Assembly: GCA_014529385.2 (NCBI GenBank)
Contig: CM043950.1
Coordinates: forward strand, 81,354,843 to 81,418,842
DNA from: Adiantum capillus-veneris
Lineage: Eukaryota; Streptophyta; Polypodiopsida; Polypodiales; Pteridaceae
Direction of reading: 5' to 3'
Length of the DNA: 64,000 bases
Shown: positions 1 through 11,797 of the stretch, piece after piece
Position numbering within the stretch: the stretch's first letter is position 1
Layout: each line of letters starts with the position of its first letter
Notes under the pieces: generated by a model
Databases searched by the model: none
Told to the model about the DNA's origin: nothing
What the model saw: only the letters and a program-made list of their open reading frames with translations
Position numbers and translations under genes: made by a program

Positions 1-1228
1 GGTTTGTCAGAAAGCACAATCAACATCGATAGAATAGAGAAAATAAGTCATGGAGCAAGCTTAATGGAAACCTACAATGCGAGTCTTCAGGTGAGTACAA
101 GACAAGTTTGATAAACCAATTGAAGATTCCTGCAAAGAAGAAGAGCTTATTCAGAATTGGCTATGCATGACTTCGGGGCTCTTATTTAAAAGAAGAGATA
201 CATTCAAGAAAATCAAAATAAACAACCATCATCACTTTGCGTTTTGAAACACAAAAAAAGTAGGTCAATCCATGAAAGGAACAGACTTTCTATGCTAGTA
301 CCACCTGAATCTAGCCCATGTTTCCATCAATTCAAGAGTATATTCAATTGATGAGACATCAGATCAGCTTGATAAAATGGGCTGGGACTGATGACGCACA
401 CTTCTTTCTTCTTCAATCAGCTAGGACTGAGCTTTCTTCTGTGCTGGCTCCTTTCACGAGTTTATCTCAGGAGAGAATTTCTTCTTTCTTTTTTTTCTGT
501 GATGGCTCCTTTCACGAGTTTATCTTTCTTCTTTCTTTTCTTTCTGTGCTGGCTCCTTTCACGAGTTTATCTCAGGAGAAAATTTGGGATTGATGTAGTT
601 TAATCATGTCATGTATGATGGGTTGAAGAACAATCCATTTTCTCTTCTCATCCATATAGTCACCTTGCATAGAAAGTTCTTCAAGTTTACACGCTTGACA
701 CCACCACCTTTTTCAACAAGAGCTTTAACCAAAGACATTTCTCTCAAAATCACTTTTATTTTAATTTTTGGCATATTTGATATCGTCGGTGTCACGTGTA
801 CATAACTTTCTTTTGTTTCCATTGTACATCCACCCATTCAATTATATGCATTTGAGTTAATGAATACAGCCCGGGACAACAACCTACTATCATTGTCAAC
901 CTTTGAAAACCCACCTGTTGCCTCAAAATCATTTTGCTGCTTCTGAGGACAAAAGCAATTTAGAGTGGGGGTAATGGTAGCCGACAACAACCAATCAACA
1001 ATCAAAGATGGTCAAAGCAAAGCCAACCATTGCCAAAGAAAGCCAGAGTAGGTAAATCCATGCTAAAGTGGTGCTAATAAGTTAAATGAAGCAATATGAA
1101 GCCTAAAGAACGTGCAAGGACCATATTTTTACATGTTGCTAGAATCTTGAGGTCAAAATGGTCACATGTTAAAAAGTCTATCATGGAGTGGCCAAGTATG
1201 GTACTCTAGTAGTAGTTTTTTAAAATGG
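1..1228. repeat. Dispersed repeat block part A, copy 1
   Basis: This stretch matches 18777-19936 over most of its length. Shared words include the opening segment with AATCAACATCGATAGAATAG and the closing segment with CATGGAGTGGCCAAGTATGG. It carries indels relative to copy 2. Copy 2 has an extra segment of about 270 bp after its first 40 bp, while this copy has an extra 150 bp near 650-800 and a triplicated motif at 440-583. No convincing coding region is visible; the short ORFs here are not supported by the other copy. The block may be part of a larger repeat that begins upstream of the window. In copy 2, part A is joined directly to part B. Confidence 0.85.
440..583. repeat. Triplicated GGCTCCTTTCACGAG motif
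   Basis: The phrase TGGCTCCTTTCACGAGTTTA occurs three times, near 444, 503 and 548, separated by CT-rich spacers. The homologous place in copy 2 (about 19360-19390) has it once, so this is a local copy-number change after duplication of the block. Confidence 0.8.
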
Positions 1229-2264
1229 GCATGAAGAGTAGAGGAGGACTACGTTTCACCTTATTTAGAGCTATAGAGAGCAAGTTTATGGTAAGATGGA
1301 GTCGAGCACCTTCTTACCATTCTGTTGGTTCTGAGGGGTACTTGACTTGTTCTCCTTCGGCTTACCTTTATTGTGCTTCATTTCCTATGCGAGAGCGTTT
1401 CTGGCAGCATCATTGTAGTCCTTAAACCAAAGAGGAAAGCCTCTTTTTGCAATCCTCATCCGAATTACGCAATTGAACACCAACCTGCAAAATATGGTTA
1501 GAAAAAGACATAACGGGAGTTCCATTTTTCTTGAGGCCTCGCCAATCTTCTTTCAATCGATCAAGGTACTGTGGTGGCATAAAACGAGCCTTGAGCTTGT
1601 CTTGGAAGTCAACCCAACTGAAAGACAATGGTTTGCCATGGCACGATCAAGGTGCTCGACCATCTGTGCCTCTTGTCACGCCTCATACCAATTAATGGCA
1701 TCACCCAACAAACATGGCAGCAGTCAAAACTTTATTGTTACTGGTTTTCTTATTAGCCGCAAAGTGAGCATTAAATTGATGCAACCAAGAATGAATCACA
1801 GGAGCACCCATCTTACTGAATGTCAACTTCTCAATGACTGAGTTGTTGGAGGCGTCGTCTCTACTTGGGCTACGTGATGACTTGCCGGCCTCCTAGAGTG
1901 GCTCGCTCTTCGAGGATAGGACTTGTAATACCAACTCTTGCATGCGTTGGTCTCACTTTTCTTTAGCCGCTAGGCGTTGAGCTTCGTGTGCTTGCTCCAT
2001 AATTGTCCTTGTGTCTTCGGCTGCTATGCATTGAGCTTCACGTGCTTACTCACGATCTAGCTCCATAGCTGCCCTCTTTTCTTCAGCCATTATGCGTTGA
2101 GCTTCGTGTGCTTGCTCAAGCTCGAGCTCACCCTCCGTTCTTCACGTTCCCTTTCCATGGCAGCCCGCTGAGCCTCTTGTCGTAGCATCATCTTCATCAT
2201 GGACTTCATCAAAATCTCCATAGAATTTGGTGCAATCCGTGGCGTAGATGGGGATGGAGGAGGA
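1229..2264 (-). pseudogene. H1 gypsy gag fragment (3' part, interrupted by E1)
   Basis: Decayed gag of a Ty3/gypsy element on the minus strand. The 1628-1422 ORF shows the retrotransposon gag signature: W-x-x-F-x-x-L-x-x-F, then a P-x-x-Y-x-x-R-L stretch and a conserved W. Upstream (1860-2264), stops interrupt a charged Glu/Arg-rich region built from repeats of about 60 bp containing GCGTTGAGCTTCGTGTG. This corresponds to the E/R/H-rich coiled-coil-like part of the G2 gag at 23790-23920. The peptide PSPSTPRIA just left of E1 is also found in G2 (PSSPSTPRIA). The N-terminal half lies on the other side of E1 at 10700-11400. The fragment ends abruptly at the A-block boundary, so the rest of the element is missing. 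Confidence 0.75.
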
Positions 2265-3744
2265 TGAAACCGGCCCGTAGGGCGGTAGGCGTTGGCTTTC
2301 ACCCGAAATTCTTTACTTTATACACACACACACACAACACTTTGCAAAGAAAACCTGCGACGGGAGTTAACACTTGAATACACACACGGCTCGGAAGCTA
2401 GAATGCTCCGAGCAAACGCCGACAACCTGTAGGCCCCAAAATTGGCGCCCCTTTCGGTATTTCTTTATTCTTTAGGAGGGTAAATTACAAGGTAAGGTCC
2501 TGGGAATCCTTCACGTGTATCCACCTAGATACCATTTGATTTGGCCAAATTTCGGCAGCATAACAGCCCCAAAACTTGCGCGAAACCAATTCCCCTGCTG
2601 GAACTCGCTTGCACTGTCATATACCCTCTGATTCCTGTCCAAAAACAGTAAATTCAGCACGCTGTATTTACTGGTTTTTGCCCTGTTTTCAGCCCCAAAC
2701 AGTCCCCTAATTGTCCTTTGCCAGTGGGGCACGATTCCCAATGGTCCTGGCGTCCGTATGGCTGAAAAACAGTGAAATTACAGCGCATACACAGCGCTGA
2801 TTTTGCACCTGTATGGTGAGGTTATGACCCTCACCAGTGCCTGCTTTGGAGCAGCAACTAGCTACCCCTGTTCCTGCTCAAGGAGGCTCTTGCCTCAGCA
2901 CAAAAGCATGAACCCACACAACTGTACATCAGTCAAATGAGTAGCCCTCTTGTGGGGCATCACATAACTGCACGTAGGGGAAAGAGAGAGTAGTGTGTAG
3001 TGTGCAGGGCATCACTCCTAGCAGTACACTGTACATGAGAGGGAAAGAAAGCACTCCATAGCTCTTAACCTGTGACAGGTTGCAAATGAAGCCTCTCCCT
3101 TCTCTAAATTCAGCGCCAATTCTTCTGCAAGAGGAAAGTGCATGAAAAGTTGACACTTGGCGCATTTACAAGCATTTGCCCGTTTCGGGCTTGCCGCTTA
3201 AAAATATCCTGACCGGTTGCCCAGTTGACTTCGCGGCAGAGTTGTAAAATGTTTCCCTAGTCATACCGGAGGTAATGACGCGAACACATTTCACGGCCCA
3301 AAATAGCAGTTCCCTAAATTTTAGGAGATGCTTCCGTTGGGCTCCCACTGGTCTTCTGACCATCTATCCTCATTGGGACCGCATCCAAAATTGCAATGTG
3401 GCCCAACTGTTGGATACTTTTTGTTGGTAGTCCCACCTTGACTTTACGCCTTAATTGAGTTCACTTCCTAGTATCCACCAACTTGCTAAGTGCGACGGGG
3501 GGACCTATATGATCTTGCTCTGAGCCTAGACATCCTCTTACCATACGAATTCCAGTGCCGACCACTTCCCGTCTGCGGGTGAATCTACTGTTCACATTGG
3601 CCATACAATGTCCAACCGTTTGCTACTTCAAAAAGAGGGTCTCAAAACAAATAAAATAAACCCCATTGGAAAGAAACCAACAACCAAGGTTAGCAGTTGC
3701 CACATCTCTGTGACATGGTTAATAACTGCCACGTCCTCGTGACA
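2265..3744 (-). repeat. E1 3' LTR
   Basis: It runs from TGAAACCGGCC to CCTCGTGACA and is repeated at 9224-10699. Differences are scattered single bases plus the length of a CA run near 2323. Because the element is on the minus strand, this is the downstream LTR. Confidence 0.95.
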
Positions 3745-3757
3745 TACCCCCCTCTTG
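3745..3757 (-). other. E1 polypurine tract
   Basis: Read on the minus strand this is CAAGAGGGGGGTA, immediately before the TG of the 3' LTR. This is the normal place for the plus-strand primer of an LTR retrotransposon. The truncated relative at 40295-40307 keeps almost the same tract. Confidence 0.8.
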
Positions 3758-3914
3758 AAATCGCAAACATCCTCGATTGCATACCATAAATACACGCCAC
3801 TGATGATCTTGTGCTATTAACACTCTTTTATCATCGCATGTATCCGCAAGAAAGGTCGTAACATACATAGATACAAATGACTTAATGAGGCCTTCATACT
3901 TTTGCCATTTCAAT

Positions 3915-6900
3915 CTATGGCACTGAATTCATATGTACATTTGATGTACTAGCTCTATCATTACCCCTCCTTTGCACACGTTGGGTTGGGGCATAAGTAG
4001 GCTGTAACCCAAAGGCTTCAAGGTAAAGCTGCAATACATTTGGTGACTCTGACAGTTCATGCTCTTCCATCCACTTTGCATCCATAGGCGGATAGTTCTT
4101 GAACTTCACCAAATAGCATCTTGCAACTTGTCCTTTAACTTTTCTGTCCTTATGTGCCAAAACTTGCTCAGGTACCAGGATCTCATCAAGTTCCTCAACT
4201 TCTAGCTGATCCTCAACTGGCATATCTTCTGGCACATCACCCACGAAGGGTCTTAGAAGACTCACGTGAAACGCATTATGAATCTTCCATGCATCAGGCA
4301 ATTTCAACCTGTAAGCCACATCGTTGATCTTGTCAAGCACTTGAAAAGGCCCATAGTAACGCATGCTGAGCTTAGGAAACAGCCGTTCCTTGCCCTTCAT
4401 CTTCTTTAACCTTGCCTTTTCGAACCTTAAGAGAACCCAATCACCAGGTGATAGTAACAATTCACGACGGTGACGATCAACAACCTTTTTCTGTTTTGCC
4501 TGAGTTTTCTCCAAGGCAACTTTAATCTTCTTATACATCTCATCCATGTTCTCAACATATCGATCTGCCTCAAAGATCTTGTTCTTTGTATGCAAAATGG
4601 GAGGAACCTTTTTGCCGCCTTCAACAATTTCAAAAGGTGCTTTGCCAGTAGACGAATGCACCGTATTATTGTACGCATACTCAAGCATAGGCAAATACTC
4701 TTCCCACTTGCCCTTATTATCTGACACATAGCATTTCAGCAGATCTAAGACAGTAGAATTGGCCTCTTCTGACTGTCCATCAGTTTGTGGATGAAACGAA
4801 GACGAGAACTTGAGCGTAGTACCCATGTTCTCAAACAATCCTCTCTAGAACAAACTGGTCATGCGAGGATCACGATCACTGATAATCGATTGTGGCATAC
4901 CATGGTACTTAAACACATTGTACATGAACAAGCGTGCCATCTGATCAGATTTTATCTTCTTCCTGACAGGGATAAAATGGGCCTGCTTGCTGAACCTGCA
5001 GATAATGGTCCATATACCATCATTCCCTGTTGGCGTCCTTGGAAGATCAAAGATAAAGTCCATAGCAATGCTTTCCCATGGCTTATCCGGAATCGGCAGT
5101 GGTTGTAAAAACCCTGGTGCCTTTTGCCTGTCAAACTTGACCTTTTGGCAAACTATGCATGCTCGCACAAAGGCATCCACATCTCTCCTCAAGGTAGGCC
5201 AATAGAAGAACGTCTCTACCGCTTTAACTGTTGCATCAATGCCACGATGCCCTGCATACGGTGGGACATGACTCTCTTCCATGACCTTATGTCGCAATGG
5301 CCTAGTGACACAAAGTCTGCCATGCATCATCATAAAACCGTCTCTGAGGAGGTAGTGCTCGTGATGTTGCCCCTCTTGTAACTGTTCAAAGATCCTTGCA
5401 AAATCTTCATCAACAGTATAATGTTCCTTCATGTCATCTAACTCATGATGATAAGGAATTGACACAGCTGAAATTTGTGGCTTTCTTGATAACGCATCAG
5501 CCACAACATTCTTCTTGCCTTCCACATGCATAATCTGGAAGTGGAACATGGAAAGAATGTTTGCCCATCGCATATGCTTTTCGGATAACTTTGACTGTGT
5601 CAAGAAGTATCGCAAGGTCTGATGATCTGTTTGGACAACAAAATCAGCACCTAAGAGGTAGTGCTTCCAGCTAGAAAGCGCATGAATAACGGCCAAGAGT
5701 TCTTTCTCATAGACTTGCATAGTCCTCTCTGGCCCTTGCAAAATTCGGCTTTCATATGCTACTACCCGTCCATCTTGCATTAGCACTGCTCCGATGCTAC
5801 TGCCACACGCGTCACATTGGACCACAAATGACTTCCTGAGATCTGGCAAAACAATAACTGGATCTGAAGTCAACTTTTCCTTTAAGAGACTAAAAGCTGA
5901 AATCTCTTTTTGGGTCCATCTGAAAGTGACCTCTTTCTTTTGCAATGCGTGAAGAGGCGATGCTATCTCGGCAAAATTTCTGATAAACCTTCTATAGTAG
6001 GAACACAATCCCAAGAAGCTTCTGACATCGTGCACAGTCTTCAAGCCTGGCCATGTCTTGATAGCTTCGACCTTTGCGGGATCCATTCTAACACCATCCT
6101 TTGAGACTATGTGGCCCAGAAAGTGGATCTCTTCCAGGAAGAATTCACTTTTCTTAGGATTGACAAGTAACCTGTGACTGCGCAGCTCTTCGAACACAAT
6201 GGTCAAGTGACGCCTATGCTCCTCTTCATTCTTCGAATACACAATCATGTCATCGAAGAATGTTCCAACAAACTGTTGATGCGAGCGAAAAATCCGGTCC
6301 ATCATTCTGTTGAACGTGGCAGGAGCATTTGTTAGCCCAAACGGCATCACTAGAAACTCATAAAGACCAAATGTCGTTCTAAACACAGTCTTGTGCACAT
6401 CCTCTGGGCTTATACGAATCTGATGGTACCCACTCTTCAGGTCTATCCTGCTGAAAATTGCAGCACCCTCTAAACGATCGAGAATATCATCAATGCGAGG
6501 AATAGGAAACCTATTCTTGATGGTATTCTTATTCAACGCACGGTAATCGATACACATGCGCCATGAGCCATCCTTCTTCTGCACTAGGAGCACTGGGGAG
6601 CAAAAAGGTGAAGAACTAGGCTGGATAAGCCCCTTCTCTAATAACTCCTCAATTTGGCCCATAATCTCTTTCTGCTGCGCCGCACTAACCCTGTAGGGAG
6701 GTCTATTTGGCGGACTACACCCTGGCACCAAATCTATCCGATGGTCCTCAGGTCTCTCTGGCGGCAATTGCGACGGTAATGAATCAGAAAAACAGTCACT
6801 AAACTTTTGCAAAAATGCTGACCTTTCTTTATCTAACACAGATAAATTTGACTGATCACTATCTGAGACATCACGTGCAAAAATCAAGTACACAGAAAGA

Positions 6901-9149
6901 TGATTCTTTATTACAGAAGTGATAGCAGAAGCAGATACAATAGGGACTGACTCTCCTTTAAGCTTTACATCCAAGATGTGAGTTTTGCCCCTATGCTGTA
7001 CAGTGATCTTTTTGTTGTAGGCATCCAAGACTCCATGCACTCGGAACATCCACGGGATCCCCAACAAGGCGTCACAACCTTCCAGCGGCATGATGTAAAA
7101 CTCTTTAGTGTCCACATACGACTGAATATGCAGACGCAGTTTTCCAATGATGGGAGTAACACACTCTGAGTGGCCAGGACATGCCAACCCTGCCTCTGCG
7201 GTGTACCCCATCTCTTCAGCTTTGATGCCGAGCTTCATAGCTAACTCTGGTGAGATAAAGTTGGCTTTGGCACCTGGATCAAAGAAGATGAGTGCCGTCT
7301 GATCCCTAACTTTACCCCATGCCCTGCATAACTCACTTGCATCTGTGCTGGGCTTGTCACCCACCATGTCTGGCACTAAACCTGCCGTGGGTTTTGGCTT
7401 CTTGCCTTTCTGGTCTTCTTTATCCTCTGAGTCAGCTGGCCTTTTCCTTTGTGGACAATTGATAGAAATATGACCAGGCTGCTCGCATATAAAGCATATG
7501 TTCTCAGCCATTAGGACCTTCTTTTCCTCGAGCGACTTGCGCACAAAAGGCTTCCTTTTCTGTTTCTTTGCCTGCGCTCCAGAAGTCCCAGCTGAATCCT
7601 TGTCCTTGGTGGCCTTTTCTAACCCCTGTGACGCATCAGGAGCCGTCTTCACAAAGGGCTTCTTCGCTGAATTTTTCTTTTGCTGCCCTCCTTTATCACT
7701 GCTCGGAAATCCACTGTCCTCTCCTTTCAACAGGGCAAGACCAGTGTTCGCAACTTCCATAAGCTGAGTAAGGGTAGCCACTCTATTCTTTGTACAGTAA
7801 TCGCGAAGCCCTTTAGGCAGCCCACAACAATACTTCTCTATCTGCTCTGTCAATGGCACAAATCTGTAGGAGGTCACTGAGAGTAATGCTTTACAAAACC
7901 TCCTATTGTACTCCAGCAAGCTCTTGCACGAAGCTACCGTAAGCTGGTGCCAATCTGTCAAGACATCGGCTTCAAATTCATTTGATAGCCAAGCAGATGC
8001 AAACATTTGCTTGAAGTAAACCCAAGTGGCGGGTGCCTGTCCTTGCATTAACAATGTCGTCCACCATGTAAGCGCATTGTCCTTTAAGAAAGTGGCAGCT
8101 TTCCTGACCTTCAAGGCCTCTGTAAAATTCCCTCCCGCATAAGCTGTATCAAACTGCTGGAGGAAAGTGAGTGCCTTTGTCTTGTCCTCGAAACCACTGA
8201 AGGTACTGAACTTTACCGCTGCACCACCTTCTTTGTAAGCCTTCGGCTTCTCTAGTGCCCTCAAATTGTCATACGGAATGGTCTGCAACATGGGCACTGT
8301 ACTAGGCATGATCGGCACCTGTTGGCCATTCACATTTTGCGTCAGAGGTGCGATATCTGGCTGCTGTCCAGAAAAACCAGCCATGCCAAAATGACCCTGT
8401 GGCACCCCAAACTGGCCCTGGTTGCCGTGGAAACCTTGCTGCATGCCGATAGTACCATACATGGGGTTTGGCATGATGCCTTGCATACCCCCGAACACTG
8501 TTCCTGGCATGTACGGCTGACTTCCAGACGCATAACCAGCCATACTTTGGAACACTGATCCACCCCCGAAATACCCAGGATGTACCGTGGGTGGTGGAAA
8601 AACTGAGTGCATAGCCTGGTATCCAGCTCCCTGTCCATTCAAGACAGCATGCTGGCTCTGAAAGGTGGCGGGCTGAACTGGCATAACCTGTGGAATAGGC
8701 GTTCTAGCCACCTGTTCAAGCACGGGAGGAACCTGCTTTGGAGCCCCCGACTCCGCAACATGCGAGTGTTCCCTTTCCTCCTACGCCTCATGAAGTACCT
8801 GGGCTTGAGCTTCAACAAGCTCCGTACGCGGCGTAGGTTGCCTATTTTGATGTTGCACTGTTGGCGCTTGCAAGAATTCCATAAACCTCGGATTCTGCAC
8901 CAGCTGCGAAAAGACATTCACCGCGGCAACTAACTGAGTCTTAAACGCATCATCCTCAAGTTGCCCTGTCATAAAGCCCTGTACTACTGGAGAGACATTC
9001 ACGTTGACAGGAGGTACAGACTGACGTGGCCGTGAGCTCTCGCCAATCTCAAAAACCATAGGAATCTCCTGCCTGTCCTTTAGAGAGGAACCCTCTTCCA
9101 TAATTCCCTTCCCCTTGTCGGCCATAGTGTAATCCCCGCGTTCTTGCAC
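3915..9149 (-). pseudogene. E1 gag-pol polyprotein with two amber stops
   Basis: One reading frame of about 1745 codons covers gag to chromodomain, broken only by TAG at 8783-8781 and TAG at 4847-4845. Domains by position: gag core about 8220-7855 (WW and W-x-x-F motifs); CCHC knuckle 7500-7445 (C-F-I-C...H...C); protease near 7297-7262 with D-P-G where D-S/T-G is usual; RT about 6760-6080 with F-F-D-D at the catalytic site; RNase H about 5850-5480 with D-A-C; integrase HHCC about 5290-5150 and DDE core 5080-4740; chromodomain about 4220-4020. The second stop falls between the second Asp and the Glu of the integrase triad. Start choice: the first ATG at 9149, or ATG 9125 (MADKGKGIM), both just after the primer site. 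The frame is otherwise free of frameshifts, so damage is very recent. Confidence 0.93.
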
Positions 9150-9205
9150 TGTGTGTCTTTACCCTGAACAATCCAGGCTCACTCTTTGAGGAAAAAGTGA
9201 TTGAT

Positions 9206-9223
9206 ATCCCGGCAATGGAACCA
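9206..9223 (-). other. E1 primer binding site
   Basis: Minus-strand TGGTTCCATTGCCGGGAT starts directly after the 5' LTR end. The leading TGG pairs with the tRNA CCA terminus. It is not the common initiator-Met site; I could not name the tRNA with confidence. Confidence 0.65.
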
Positions 9224-10699
9224 TGAAACCGGCCCGTAGGGCGGTAGGCGTTGGCTTTCACCCGAAATTCTTTACTTTATACACACACACAGCACTTTGC
9301 AAAGAAAACCTGCGACGGGAGTTAACACTTGAATACACACACGGCTCGGAAGCTAGAATGCTCCGAGCAAACGCCGACAACCTGTAGGCCCCAAAATTGG
9401 CGCCCCTTTCGGTATTTCTTTATTCTTTAGGAGGGTAAATTACAAGGTAAGGTCCTGGGAATCCTTCACGTGTATCCACCTAGATACCATTTGATTTGGC
9501 CAAATTTCGGCAGCATAACAGCCCCAAAACTTGCGCGAAACCAATTCCCCTGCTGGAACTCGCTTGCACTGTCGTATACCCTCTGATTCCTGTCCAAAAA
9601 CAGTAAATTCAGCACGCTGTATTTACTGGTTTTTGCCCTGTTTTCAGCCCCAAACAGTCCCCTAATTGTCCTTTGCCAGTGGGGCACGATTCCCAATGGT
9701 CCTCGCGTTCGTATGGCTGAAAAACAGTGAAATTACAGCGCATACACAGCGCTGATTTTGCACCTGTACGGTGAGGTTATGACCCTCACCAGTGCCTGCT
9801 TTGGAGCAGCAACTAGCTACCCCTGTTCCTGCTCAAGGAGGCTCTTGCCTCAGCACAAAAGCATGAACCCACACAACTGTACATCAGTCAAATGAGTAGC
9901 CCTCTTGTGGGGCATCACATAACTGCACGTAGGGGAAAGAGAGAGCAGTGTGTAGTGTGCAGGGCATCACTCCTAGCACCACACTGTACATGAGAGAGAA
10001 AGAAAGCACTCCATAGCTCTTAACCTGTGACAGGTTGCAAATGAAGCCTCTCCCTTCTCTAAATTCAGCGCCAATTCTTCTGCAAGAGGAAAGTGCATGA
10101 AAAGTTGACACTTGGCGCATTTACAAGCATTTGCCCGTTTCGGGCTTGCCGCTTAAAAATATCCTGACCGGTTGCCCAGTTGACTTCGCGGCAGAGTTGT
10201 AAAATGTTCCCCTAGTCATACCGGAGGTAATGACGCGAACACATTTCACGGCCCAAAATAGCAGTTCCCTGAATTTTAGGAGATGCTTCCGTTGGGCTCC
10301 CACTGGTCTTCTGACCATCTATCCTCATTGGGACCGCATCCAAAATTGCAATGTGGCCCAACTGTTGGATACTTTTTGTTGGTAGTCCCACCTTGACTTT
10401 ACGCCTTAATTGAGTTCACTTCCTAGTATCCACCAACTTGCTAAGTGCGACGGGGGGACCTATATGATCTTGCTCTGAGCCTAGACATCCTCTTACCATA
10501 CGAATTCCAGTGCCGACCACTTCCCGTCTGCGGGTGAATCTACTGTTCACATTGGCCATACAATGTCCAACCGTTTGCTACTTCAAAAAGAGGGTCTCAA
10601 AACAAATAAAATAAACCCCATTGGAAAGAAACCAACAACCAAGGTTAGCAGTTGCCACATCTCTGTGACATGGTTAATAACTGCCACGTCCTCGTGACA
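9224..10699 (-). repeat. E1 5' LTR
   Basis: Near-identical partner of 2265-3744, with the same TG...CA ends. It should hold the element promoter on the minus strand; I did not find an unambiguous TATA box. Confidence 0.95.
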
Positions 10700-11400
10700 A
10701 AGGATCGGAAAACTGTCCTCCCGGTGTAGAGACTTCTTCTTCTCCAATTCCACTCTCATCACCTTAACACAAAGTATCCATTCCGCTTTTGGTGATGACC
10801 ATGTACTCAGTACTTGGGGTACTTGGTTTCTTGGGCTACTTGGGTACTTGGGGTTCTTGGGATTCTTGGGTACTTGGGATCTTCGTACTTGGTACTGCTT
10901 GCAATCTGTGTTTAAGAAGGCTTTTCTCTTACCCAAGGTCAACTCCTTCCTGCCGATGCACCCCTTGGCAGCCTTGCGCTCACACCAAGGTTGTTTTTTC
11001 CCACCTCACATCGATTGACAAGTTGCAATGTGCCAGGTCCACTCTGATTGAGTGGAAAAGAGAAATGAGGGAAGGTTGGACGAGCCCTTCTTTTTTTGGG
11101 TTACCTGTCACTCTTCAAAAACACAGATTAGAGAGATCGACATGCCCAAGTAGGCTTAAGTTGCATGGAATCTCACAACCTAAAGAAAAAAAAAAATATA
11201 GTTCTTTATGGCTTAATTGACTTTAAGACAGAGCAATGAAGACGGGAGTGCGTCCGATGCGCGATGAACTAAGGGTGGGAGTGGCTAACAAGTCTGGGGT
11301 CGAGACACGAAGATTCTTAGAGAAAAAATTCTGAGAGAGATTCTTTAGGTTCTTTTCTTGAGTGAGGATACCGAACACTGCCAAAGAGCTCTAATACCAA
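10700..11400 (-). pseudogene. H1 gypsy leader and gag N-terminus
   Basis: The minus strand from 11400 downward matches the plus strand of G2 from 23206 onward: primer site, then a leader with GAAGAGTGACAGG, then a gag-like start whose first residues are MVIT-SGMDTL. In H1 this start runs into a stop after a dozen codons. Between 10797 and 10895 is a tandem run of TACTTGGG-like units (CCCAAG on the minus strand), matching the CCCAAGAA run at 23575-23640 of G2. This and 1229-2264 are the two halves of one gag region separated by E1. Confidence 0.75.
11386..11400 (-). other. H1 primer binding site (initiator-Met type)
   Basis: Minus-strand TTGGTATTAGAGCTC, one base different from the TTGGTATCAGAGC site of many plant LTR elements. 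It lies next to a TG-starting LTR end at 11401. Confidence 0.75.
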
Positions 11401-11531
11401 TGTTATGTGCAATAGAAGTGATAAATGATGAATGCTTAGGATGAGTGCTCAATGCGTACTCAAGCTTCTTTTTAGTAGAGGAGAGAGGGCCCCCCTTTTT
11501 ACTTCATGAGAAGAGAATGAAAACTGTGAGT

Positions 11532-11587
<56 letters not shown>

Positions 11588-11590
11588 AGC
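11401..11590 (-). repeat. H1 5' LTR remnant with (GA)n run
   Basis: It begins TGTTATGTGC directly after the primer site. It shares GATGAGTGCTC and the following GA/CT-rich layout with the end of the G2 LTRs read on the opposite strand. A pure (AG)n run of about 50 bp at 11535-11585 follows. The far LTR boundary is not visible, so the LTR is probably truncated. Confidence 0.55.
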
Positions 11591-11797
11591 TCAATGACAC
11601 TTGGGATGAGAGCATTGCTTGTCATTTAATCTACTCTAGCTTTGGGATCGGCTAACTCGGTCAATTCTGAGGCTGATCTGCTTACTATTACTCTCACCAA
11701 ATTTCTAAGAATTTCAAACGGCTTCTCAAGTTCAAGAATGGAAGATGAGCAAGTGAATGCTTCTTGACAACATTTATAATGTGTGATAAGTGTGGTA
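11591..11797. other. Unassigned spacer
   Basis: Lies between the H1 LTR remnant and repeat part B. I see no coding potential, no match elsewhere in the window and no transposon ends. It may be the rest of the H1 LTR. Confidence 0.4.

Larger units (their letters stand above)
2265..10699 (-). mobile_element. E1: complete Ty3/gypsy chromovirus, minus strand
   Basis: An 8435-bp LTR retrotransposon with two near-identical LTRs (2265-3744 and 9224-10699), both TG...CA. The primer site abuts the 5' LTR and the polypurine tract abuts the 3' LTR. Internal order is gag, CCHC knuckle, protease, RT, RNase H, integrase, chromodomain, the order of chromoviruses. Flanking bases are GAGGA on the left and AAGGA on the right, a 5-bp target duplication with one mismatch. 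The target was the gag gene of element H1, whose two halves resume on either side. By eye the LTRs differ at about a dozen sites, so the insertion is recent. The coding region carries two in-frame TAG codons and so is probably not autonomous. Confidence 0.95.

Noticed and set aside
318-593. 91-residue ORF with repeated S-V-L-A-P-F-T-S-L-S
   Set aside because: It spans the triplicated motif; the second block copy has only one unit and no equivalent ORF.
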